Origin: Ancylobacter novellus
GTDB taxonomy: Bacteria; Pseudomonadota; Alphaproteobacteria; Rhizobiales; Xanthobacteraceae
Direction of reading: 5' to 3'
DNA length: 11,635 bases
Assembly (NCBI GenBank): GCA_003241485.1
Contig: QFQD01000092.1
Location: 1-11,635, forward strand
The notes under the pieces were generated by a model. That model searched no databases and had not been told where the DNA came from. It saw nothing but the letters and a program-made list of their open reading frames with translations. Within the stretch, counting starts at the first letter, position 1. Each line of letters begins with the position of its first letter. The position numbers were made by a program, and so were the translations under genes. Below, piece after piece: positions 6,880-11,635 of this stretch.

Positions 6880-7791
6880 ATGAGCCATTCTCCTCCCGAT
6901 AGCGGGCGCGTGCGGGCGTTCCGTCTCGCCGGTGCGAGCGTGCCGGCCGCCCGGCCGCAGCCCGGCCTGTATATTGTCGCGACGCCCATCGGCAATCTGG
7001 GCGACATCACGCTGCGTGCGCTGGAAACGCTCGCCGGCGCCGATTTGATCGCCTGCGAGGACACGCGTATTACGCGGCGACTGCTGGATCGTTACGGCAT
7101 CGAAACGCCGCTCGTCGCCTATCACGACCACAATGCCGAGCACACCCGCCCGCGCCTGATGGAGCGGCTGGCGGAAGGCGCCGTGCTGGCGCAGGTGTCG
7201 GATGCCGGGACGCCGCTGGTGTCCGATCCCGGCTACAAGCTGGTGGAGGCGGCATTGGCGGCGGGGCACCGGGTGATCCCCATTCCCGGCGCCTCGGCCA
7301 GCCTCGCGGCGCTGGTGGCGGCGGGTCTGCCGACCGACCGGTTCTTCTTTGAGGGGTTCCTGCCCGCCAAGAGCGGGGCGCGGCGCACCCGCGTCAGCGA
7401 GCTGAAGACGCTGCCGGCGACGCTGATTATCTATGAGACCGGCCCGCGGCTCGATGAAAGCCTCGCCGACCTCGCCGCCGTGCTGGGCCCGCGCCCGGCG
7501 GCGGTCTGCCGCGAGCTCACCAAGGCCTTCGAGGAGGTGCGGCGCGGCACCCTCACCGAGCTTGCCGCCCATTACGCGCAGGACGAGGCCGAGAACCGCG
7601 GCGAGATCGTGCTGGTGATCGGTGCGCCACTTGAGGAGGAGGCCCGCGAGGAGGATATCGACGCCGCGCTGCGCCGGGCCCTCGCCACGCTCTCGGTCAA
7701 GGACGCGGCGGCGGCGGTCGCGACCGCCACCGGCCTGCCCCGGCGCGCGGTCTATGCACGCGCCCTCGCCTTGCAGGGCGGCGATGACTGA
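6880..7791 (+). CDS. rsmI: RsmI 16S rRNA (cytidine-1402-2'-O)-methyltransferase
   Basis: RsmI uses S-adenosylmethionine to 2'-O-methylate C1402 in the decoding centre of 16S rRNA; RsmH adds the N4 methyl at the same base. It has 303 residues against 286 in E. coli, the excess being a 25-residue N-terminal tail. The tetrapyrrole-methylase fold is clear: LYIVATPIGNLGDIT (30-44), ACEDTR (58-63), VSDAGTPLVSDPGY (106-119), IPIPGASA (133-140) and FFFEGFLP (155-162). The C-terminal helical domain (about 255-303, VKDAAAAVATATGLPRRAVY) is the RsmI-specific extension. The last codons overlap yraN by 8 bp (ATGACTGA), so the two are translationally coupled. Confidence 0.97.
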   Translation: MSHSPPDSGRVRAFRLAGASVPAARPQPGLYIVATPIGNLGDITLRALETLAGADLIACEDTRITRRLLDRYGIETPLVAYHDHNAEHTRPRLMERLAEGAVLAQVSDAGTPLVSDPGYKLVEAALAAGHRVIPIPGASASLAALVAAGLPTDRFFFEGFLPAKSGARRTRVSELKTLPATLIIYETGPRLDESLADLAAVLGPRPAAVCRELTKAFEEVRRGTLTELAAHYAQDEAENRGEIVLVIGAPLEEEAREEDIDAALRRALATLSVKDAAAAVATATGLPRRAVYARALALQGGDD

Positions 7792-8146
7792 GGCGCGGCG
7801 CGCGGCCTTCACCCGCGGTGTCGATGCCGAGGCGAAGGCCGCGGGGCTGCTGGAAGCGCAGGGCTTCACCATCCTCGCCCGGCGGGTGCGCACGCCGCGC
7901 GGCGAGATCGACATCGTTGCCCGCCGCGACGGTCTCGTCCTCTTCGTCGAGGTGAAGGCGCGCGCCAGCCTGACGGCCGCGGCGGAATCCATCCTGCCGC
8001 GCCAGCGCCGCCGCATCGCCGGGGCGGCGGAGATCTTCCTTGCCGACAAACCCGAACTTGCCGGGCTCGACATGCGGCTCGACGTTGTGCTGGTCGCACC
8101 CGGCGCATCACCGCTCCATCTGCCAGGGGCCTTCGAGGCGGAATAG
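7784..8146 (+). CDS. yraN: YraN/UPF0102 family nuclease-like protein
   Basis: This is a small UPF0102 protein with a restriction-endonuclease-like (PD-(D/E)xK) fold. Its biological substrate is not established; a role in DNA or Holliday-junction processing is often suggested. The ATG at 7784 overlaps the rsmI stop and gives 120 residues, the usual size. Core motifs are RTPRGEIDIVARR (36-48), with Asp43 as the likely metal ligand, and LFVEVKAR (53-60), with the Glu56-x-Lys58 pair, so the catalytic set looks intact. The LPRQRRRIAGAAEIFL helix (71-86) is also typical. It sits between rsmI and gshB, a conserved alphaproteobacterial neighbourhood. Confidence 0.95.
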   Translation: MTEARRAAFTRGVDAEAKAAGLLEAQGFTILARRVRTPRGEIDIVARRDGLVLFVEVKARASLTAAAESILPRQRRRIAGAAEIFLADKPELAGLDMRLDVVLVAPGASPLHLPGAFEAE

Positions 8147-8218
8147 CTGGATCGTCGTCGCGCCCGCGCGGCCCCGTGGCGTCGGGCGCGCGAAGGGTCT
8201 AAATCAGGGGCAACACTC

Positions 8219-8232
8219 CGGCGGTACCGCCG
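8219..8232. repeat. Palindrome in the yraN-gshB gap
   Basis: CGGCGGTACCGCCG is a perfect 14-bp palindrome in the 146-bp gap between yraN and gshB, 61 bp before the gshB start. The same gap holds a looser hairpin, CGCGCCCG (8159-8166) with CGGGCGCG (8183-8190), which might attenuate read-through after yraN. No T-run and no convincing gshB promoter are visible. Confidence 0.4.
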
Positions 8233-8292
8233 CCGGCTCAACCCTGTCCGAGCTTGCCCTGCCGAGCACGGACGCGCCGAGACGGATGTCCC

Positions 8293-9237
8293 ATGACCCT
8301 TAACGTCGCCGTCCAGATGGACCCGATCGACCGCATCAACATTGCGGGCGATTCCGCCTTCGCCTTGCTGCTGGAAGCGCAGGCGCGCGGCCACACTCTG
8401 TCCTATTACACCCCCGACTGGCTCGCCATGCGCGACGGCGAGGTGTTCGCCAATGTGCACCCGCTGGAAGTACGCGACGTGAAGGGCGACCACTTCACCC
8501 TGGGCGAGCGTCGCCGCGTGCGGCTCGACAGCTTCGACGTGATCCTTATGCGGCAGGATCCGCCCTTCGACCTGCACTACATAACCGCGACCCATCTCTT
8601 GGAGCGGGTGCATCCCAAGACGCTGGTGGTCAACGATCCCTTCCACGTGCGCAACGCGCCGGAGAAGATCTTCGTCACCGAATTTCCGGATCTGATGCCG
8701 CCGACGCTGGTCACCCGCGATCTCGAGGAGATCAAGGCATTCCGCGCCGAGCAGGGAGACATCGTAGTCAAGCCGCTCTACGGCCATGGCGGTGCGTCCG
8801 TGTTCCGCCTCACCCGCGACGACCTGAATTTCGGTTCGCTTTATGACCTGTTCGCCACCACCTTCCGTGAGCCGTGGGTGGTGCAGCGCTTCCTCCCCGA
8901 GGTGAGCGCCGGCGACAAGCGGATCATTCTCATCGACGGTGAATTCGCCGGCGCGGTGAACCGCGTGCCGAGCGAAGGTGACCTGCGCTCCAACATGGTG
9001 CGGGGTGGCGCGGCGAAGGAAACCGACCTCACCCCGCGCGAGCGGGAGATCTGCGCACGGCTCGGACCTTCGCTCCGTGAAAAGGGGCTGCTGTTCACCG
9101 GCATTGACGTCATCGGCGGCAATCTCACCGAGATCAACGTGACCGCCCCGACGGGTATCCGCGCCATCCGACGTATTGGCGGGCCGGACATCGCGCCCGT
9201 CGTCTGGGACGTGATCGAGGCCAAGCGGCGCGGCTGA
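8293..9237 (+). CDS. gshB: Glutathione synthetase
   Basis: GshB is the ATP-grasp ligase that joins gamma-glutamylcysteine and glycine to make glutathione in the cytoplasm. The ATG at 8293 gives 314 residues, against 316 in E. coli. A longer frame from a TTG at 8254 adds 13 residues without family resemblance, so I reject it; the Shine-Dalgarno is weak. Motifs include MDPIDRINIAGDSAFALL (9-26, substrate-binding N-domain), MRQDPPFD (86-93), VVKPLYGHGGASVFR (158-172, ATP-grasp glycine-rich loop), VQRFLPEV (197-204), DKRIILIDGE (208-217) and EINVTAPTGIR (280-290, metal/ATP site). It ends the rsmI-yraN-gshB cluster and is followed by a strong terminator. Confidence 0.98.
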   Translation: MTLNVAVQMDPIDRINIAGDSAFALLLEAQARGHTLSYYTPDWLAMRDGEVFANVHPLEVRDVKGDHFTLGERRRVRLDSFDVILMRQDPPFDLHYITATHLLERVHPKTLVVNDPFHVRNAPEKIFVTEFPDLMPPTLVTRDLEEIKAFRAEQGDIVVKPLYGHGGASVFRLTRDDLNFGSLYDLFATTFREPWVVQRFLPEVSAGDKRIILIDGEFAGAVNRVPSEGDLRSNMVRGGAAKETDLTPREREICARLGPSLREKGLLFTGIDVIGGNLTEINVTAPTGIRAIRRIGGPDIAPVVWDVIEAKRRG

Positions 9238-9251
9238 GCCAGCCATGAAGA

Positions 9252-9283
9252 AAACCCGCCCGGCTGCTAAGCCGGACGGGTTT
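9252..9283. terminator. Bidirectional intrinsic terminator
   Basis: A 13-bp stem pairs 9252-9264 with 9271-9283 around a 6-nt loop, with one C-A mismatch (9259/9276). Read on the plus strand it ends in CGGGTTTCC after gshB. Read on the minus strand it ends in CGGGTTTTCTT after the DUF1150 gene. It therefore fits both convergent transcripts. Confidence 0.88.
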
Positions 9284-9320
9284 CCTGTCGTTCATCAGCT
9301 GCGTGGCGCGTGACTTTCGC

Positions 9321-9605
9321 TCAGTGCAGGCTCACCGTCTGCAGCTCGTTCTGCATCGCGCTGGCAATGGCGGCTTCGCGGCTGTCGGTCAGCATCATCG
9401 GCGTGCCATCCGCCGCGTGCAGCGTGTAGAGCTGCAACCCCGGCGCAAGCCGCGCCTGCGGGAAGAGGCTGGAGGCTTCTTCCGAGCTGATCGACTTCAC
9501 ATAGGCGATCTGGCCGCCGCCGAGGCTGGCGAAGGCTTCTTCCGTGAGCGTGCCGGCCAGAGCTTCGCTAGCCGACGTGCCGCTGAGCTGAAATTCGTTC
9601 GTCAT
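9321..9605 (-). CDS. DUF1150 family protein
   Basis: This is a 94-residue protein of the DUF1150 family, found in alphaproteobacteria and usually next to hsp20. No biochemical function is known to me. Family features are GGGQIAYVKSISSEEASSLFP (29-49), the LQLYTLHAADGTPMMLTDSREAAIASA core (57-83) and the ending NELQTVSLH (86-94). There is no signal peptide or membrane segment, so it is likely cytosolic. The start is supported by AAGGAG 7 nt upstream. It lies 45 bp downstream of hsp20 on the same strand with no terminator between, so it should be expressed with hsp20 under heat shock and may act with it (inference). Confidence 0.93.
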   Translation of the reverse strand: MTNEFQLSGTSASEALAGTLTEEAFASLGGGQIAYVKSISSEEASSLFPQARLAPGLQLYTLHAADGTPMMLTDSREAAIASAMQNELQTVSLH

Positions 9606-9612
9606 GGTCCGA

Positions 9613-9618
9613 CTCCTT
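9613..9618 (-). promoter_or_regulatory. Ribosome-binding site of the DUF1150 gene
   Basis: AAGGAG (minus strand) lies 7 nt before the ATG at 9603-9605. Unlike the hsp20 site, it is not enclosed in an obvious hairpin. Confidence 0.75.
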
Positions 9619-9650
9619 TTTCGACTGTCGAGACCGGCTTCGGGTCACCC

Positions 9651-10073
9651 TTACTCGTCCGTCGCTATGGAGATACGCCGGACGACGCGTTCCGGTTCCG
9701 GCCGGACGAGATCGACCGAGAGAAGTCCGTTCTTCAGGTCGGCACCCAGAACCCGCATGCCATCGGCCAGCACGAAGGTGCGCTGGAACTGACGTGCGGC
9801 GATGCCACGGTGAAGATAGACGCGCTCGGCCTCGTCGGCCTGCCGGCCCCTTATGACCAGCTCCTTCTCCTCCACCGTCACATCCAGCTGTTCGCGGGTG
9901 AAGCCCGCGACGGCCAGGGTGATGCGGAGCCGCTCGGCCTGACCCGGCTGCGCCACCCGCTCCACATTGTAGGGCGGATAGCCATCCGAGCCTTTCATGA
10001 CGCGGTCGAGCGCTCTCTCGACCTCGTCAAAGCCGAGCAGGAAAGGGCTCGACAGCGAGGGAATACGCGACAT
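9651..10073 (-). CDS. hsp20: Hsp20 family small heat-shock protein
   Basis: This is an ATP-independent holdase that binds unfolding proteins in the cytoplasm and passes them to DnaK/ClpB. The ATG at 10071-10073 gives 140 residues with the start MSRIPSLSSPFLLGFDEVER, typical of rhizobial class A small Hsps. The longer open frame to 10193 reads through the promoter and leader and is not coding. The alpha-crystallin domain spans about 33-124: YPPYNVER at the start, ITLAVAGF (51-58), LVIRGR (72-77) and the A-x-L-x-NGLL signature as ADLKNGLL (111-118). A C-terminal I-x-I motif (ISI, 134-136) for oligomer contacts is present. Expression appears doubly heat-controlled by a sigma-32-like promoter and a ROSE-like leader. 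It is followed by the DUF1150 gene. Confidence 0.96.
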   Translation of the reverse strand: MSRIPSLSSPFLLGFDEVERALDRVMKGSDGYPPYNVERVAQPGQAERLRITLAVAGFTREQLDVTVEEKELVIRGRQADEAERVYLHRGIAARQFQRTFVLADGMRVLGADLKNGLLSVDLVRPEPERVVRRISIATDE

Positions 10074-10134
10074 GCTCCCAAAGTCCTTGTCTGAAGCGAC
10101 TTTGCGTGGTGGGACCCCGTCAAGGCATCCCGTT
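10074..10134 (-). ncRNA. ROSE-like RNA thermometer in the hsp20 5' leader
   Basis: The leader of about 61 nt (assuming a start near 10134) folds into two hairpins. The upstream one spans 10131-10111, with GGGA pairing UCCC. The downstream one spans 10104-10079 and traps the Shine-Dalgarno AAGGA (10088-10084). There CAAAGUC pairs with GACUUUG over 7 bp, a single G is bulged, CU pairs with AG, and the loop is UCAGACA. The strand facing the Shine-Dalgarno reads UCGCU, matching the U(U/C)GCU consensus with bulged G that defines ROSE elements (repression of heat-shock gene expression) known upstream of rhizobial hsp20 genes. Heating would melt the helix and expose the ribosome site, 10 nt from the AUG. 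The pairing is seen directly; thermometer function is inferred from the family. Confidence 0.82.
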
Positions 10135-10141
10135 GCGACAG

Positions 10142-10170
10142 ATATGGGCGAGCGGGAAGGTCCGCGCAAG
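10142..10170 (-). promoter_or_regulatory. Sigma-32 (RpoH)-type promoter of hsp20-DUF1150
   Basis: On the minus strand CTTGCG (10170-10165) and CCATAT (10147-10142) are separated by 17 nt. This agrees with the alphaproteobacterial RpoH pattern of CTTGAA and CTATAT at that spacing and with the CCCAT -10 of E. coli sigma-32. Transcription would begin near 10134, just upstream of the two-hairpin leader. Confidence 0.72.
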
Positions 10171-10245
10171 ATCGCTGCGCGAGGCTGCGGCAAAAACGCC
10201 GCGCGCGATGGGATCGGCGGCGCCAGGTTCAGTGTCGCTATCGGG

Positions 10246-10263
10246 AAAAACGCTCGGGGCGAG
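10246..10263 (-). terminator. Weak candidate terminator after the acyltransferase gene
   Basis: On the minus strand CTCG pairs with CGAG (10263-10253) and is followed by CG and five Ts (10250-10246), 8 bp after the acyltransferase stop. The stem is only 4 bp, so efficiency is doubtful. A second small hairpin, GCGGC/GCCGC around GTTTTT (10187-10202), lies between it and the hsp20 promoter. One or both may insulate hsp20 from upstream transcription. Confidence 0.3.
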
Positions 10264-10271
10264 GTGAGAAA

Positions 10272-11345
10272 TCAGGCCGCGTGGCGCTCGGCGTTGACGC
10301 CGAAATGATCGAGATAGCGCGGGTGGATCCGCTCGATCGGCAGCACGATCAGCACATCCGTCGTGCCAAACTGCCGGTCGACCACTGCCTCCCGCCCGAT
10401 CATGGCGCCGAGCCGCAGATAGCCCTTGATGAGCGGCGGCAGCTCGTTGAGCGCCGCCTTGGCGTCGAGCGCCTCGATCGGCACGAGGTCCATCTTTGCG
10501 GCATTGCGCGGCAGGGCGGCGGCCGTCCATTCCGCCTCGGTGGGGGCGAAGTGATGCAGGAAGGCGAGCGGGCGGGCCAGCGCCTCGGGCCGGGTGCCTT
10601 CCAGGCTGGCGCAGCCGAACATCACATCTATGCCGTGGCGGCGGACATAGGCCCAGATGCCGTGCCAGAGCAGTTCCACCGTACGCTTGGTGCGGTAGGG
10701 CTTGAGCACGCAGGAACGGCCGAGTTCGAGAAACCGGCGTCCGGGATGGCGGGCCAGCAGCGGGGCGATGTCGAACTCGCTCGCGGTGTAGAACCCGCCA
10801 TGGCGCGCGGCGATCTCATGGCGTAGCAGGCGATAGGTGCCGACCACGCGCGGCTCGCGCCGGCCACGCACCAGGCGGGGATTTTCATGGTCGAGTACCA
10901 GAAGGTGGTCGCAAAAGCCGTCAAAGGCATCGAAGTCGCGCCGCGCCAGCCGGGCGGCCGCGGCGGGCACCGCCGACATCTCCTCGTAGAAGACCTCGTA
11001 GCGCAGGCGCTGGGCGCGGCGCACATCCGCCGCGGTGGTGGCCAGCCGCACTTCCAGAGGCCCGATCCGCCCCAGCGTGGCCGGGCCGGGCTGCGCGCGG
11101 CTCTCGCGGTGACGCAACCCCGAATAGGAGCGCAGCGCCGGCATGAAGCGGGAGGGGGTGAGCGCGGAGGGGATGAAATGGAGCGGTCCGGCAGGTGCCA
11201 GCCGGCTGCCAGCGGCAAAGGACTTCAGCAGCGCGGGGCCAATGACGCCGGGCCTGAGAAAGCTCGGCTTGAGCAAAGCGCGCAGCGCGGGGTGGGCACC
11301 TGAAGCGTGCACCTCGCCATTCGCCTCAGCCAGCATCTCGGTCAT
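10272..11345 (-). CDS. OlsB-like GNAT acyltransferase with long N-terminal extension
   Basis: This is a GNAT-fold protein of the hemolysin-like / ornithine-lipid OlsB type. Such enzymes transfer a 3-hydroxyacyl group from acyl-ACP to the alpha-amine of ornithine, the first step of ornithine-lipid synthesis at the inner membrane. The core resembles OlsB: LGRIGPLEVRLA (91-102), AQRLRYEVFYEEMSA (111-125), FCDHLLVLD (144-152), VVGTYRLLR (167-175), FLELGRSCVLKPYR (205-218) and GIDVMFGCASLEGT (238-251). The C-terminal LPPLIKGYLRLGAMIG (302-317) also fits. The ATG at 11345, with GGGGA 7 nt upstream, gives 357 residues, about 60 more than typical OlsB; an ATG at 11142-11144 would give 290 but has no Shine-Dalgarno. 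The first 90 residues are basic and weakly hydrophobic. No olsA acyltransferase gene is adjacent, so the exact substrate is uncertain. Confidence 0.8.
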   Translation of the reverse strand: MTEMLAEANGEVHASGAHPALRALLKPSFLRPGVIGPALLKSFAAGSRLAPAGPLHFIPSALTPSRFMPALRSYSGLRHRESRAQPGPATLGRIGPLEVRLATTAADVRRAQRLRYEVFYEEMSAVPAAAARLARRDFDAFDGFCDHLLVLDHENPRLVRGRREPRVVGTYRLLRHEIAARHGGFYTASEFDIAPLLARHPGRRFLELGRSCVLKPYRTKRTVELLWHGIWAYVRRHGIDVMFGCASLEGTRPEALARPLAFLHHFAPTEAEWTAAALPRNAAKMDLVPIEALDAKAALNELPPLIKGYLRLGAMIGREAVVDRQFGTTDVLIVLPIERIHPRYLDHFGVNAERHAA

Positions 11346-11368
11346 GGCAAGGTCCCCAGCCTCAAATC

Positions 11369-11409
11369 CACTATAGTGCCGTTCCTACTGGAATCACACA
11401 TCTGTAGGA
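11369..11409. promoter_or_regulatory. Palindromic control region upstream of the acyltransferase gene
   Basis: CACTATAGTG (11369-11378) is a perfect palindrome containing TATAGT, a good -10 for the minus-strand gene that begins at 11345. No good -35 lies 16-18 bp upstream. TCCTAC (11383-11388) and GTAGGA (11404-11409) form an inverted repeat, and TCACA (11394-11398) pairs with TGTGA (11416-11420). This AT-richer patch in a GC-rich 175-bp gap looks like an operator/promoter, perhaps activator-dependent. Confidence 0.4.
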
Positions 11410-11520
11410 CGCCTATGTGACAGGCTATCGTCGCAAAAGCTCGGCCTCTTTCCGCGTGCGTGAAGGAGCGCCGATCTCATGCTGCAGCCCAGCGTGCCAT
11501 CGGTGCTCGGGGCCCGCCCT

Positions 11521-11635
11521 TCACGCGGCGGCGGCGTTGCGGTCGGCACTGGCGCGATAGGCCAGCGCTTCGGCGAGATGGGCGCGGCCGAGGGTTTCGG
11601 CACCGGTGAGATCGGCCAGGGTGCGCGCCACCCGT
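11521..11635 (-). CDS. comM: C-terminus of ComM/YifB-family Mg-chelatase-like AAA+ ATPase (partial)
   Basis: Only the last 37 codons are present; the gene continues beyond the window. The readable end RVARTLADLTGAETLGRAHL is followed by AEALAYRA and an alanine-rich tail, then TGA (complement of 11521-11523). This matches the C-terminal lid of ComM/YifB proteins, where 'R..RTIADL.G...I...H..EAL.YR' is conserved. ComM is a hexameric helicase that extends branch migration during natural transformation in some bacteria; a role here is not shown. In several alphaproteobacteria yifB/comM lies close to gshB, which supports the call. The next gene, the acyltransferase, starts 175 bp downstream on the same strand, and no clear terminator separates them. 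Confidence 0.8.
   Translation of the reverse strand, partial: RVARTLADLTGAETLGRAHLAEALAYRASADRNAAAA

Noticed and set aside
6787..9246. Very long open frame (819 codons) on the minus strand opposite rsmI, yraN and gshB
   Set aside because: It is antisense to three well-recognised genes, has low-complexity composition and no domain. Long antisense frames are expected where third codon positions are strongly GC-biased.
10074..10193. 40-codon N-terminal extension of hsp20
   Set aside because: It would translate through the promoter and thermometer leader. The family N-terminus begins at the ATG at 10071-10073.
11394..11603. 69-codon minus-strand frame over the comM end and the following gap
   Set aside because: It is out of frame with the recognisable ComM C-terminus, is Pro/Arg-rich and has no ribosome site.

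Overview
The window looks like a chromosomal core-genome segment from a high-GC alphaproteobacterium, most likely order Hyphomicrobiales (Rhizobiales). The evidence is the gene order hrcA-grpE / rph-rdgB-hemW, then an LpoA-like lipoprotein / rsmI-yraN-gshB, plus an hsp20-DUF1150 pair and an OlsB-type acyltransferase. A family such as Xanthobacteraceae is possible but is only my inference. I see no mobile elements, CRISPR arrays, tRNA or rRNA genes, and no gene-free stretch longer than about 200 bases.

Layout. (1) Positions 2-868 hold the 3' part of an unrecognised, probably exported protein on the plus strand. It converges, across a perfect GC hairpin, on grpE. (2) grpE and hrcA form a minus-strand heat-shock operon transcribed hrcA then grpE. 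(3) A 182-bp divergent region rich in inverted repeats separates hrcA from rph-rdgB-hemW, a tight plus-strand cluster for tRNA 3'-end trimming, nucleotide-pool sanitation and heme handling. (4) hemW converges, with only 6 bp between stop codons, on a minus-strand lipoprotein of the penicillin-binding-protein-activator type. (5) That gene diverges from rsmI-yraN-gshB (16S rRNA methylation, a UPF0102 nuclease-like protein, glutathione synthesis), which ends in a strong bidirectional terminator. (6) The rest is minus strand: the 3' tip of a ComM/YifB AAA+ ATPase, an OlsB-like GNAT acyltransferase, then hsp20 followed by a DUF1150 gene.

The most interesting non-coding signal is the hsp20 leader. 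A sigma-32-like promoter (CTTGCG-N17-CCATAT) is followed by an untranslated region of about 60 nt. Its last hairpin traps the Shine-Dalgarno AAGGA against a UCGCU element with one bulged G, which is the hallmark of a ROSE-type RNA thermometer. Transcriptional (RpoH) and translational (RNA melting) heat control therefore appear stacked on the small heat-shock gene. Together with HrcA and GrpE, heat-shock functions recur in this window. I found no wholly novel multi-gene system. The least characterised parts are the first gene, DUF1150, the long N-terminus of the acyltransferase and the inverted-repeat cluster between hrcA and rph.
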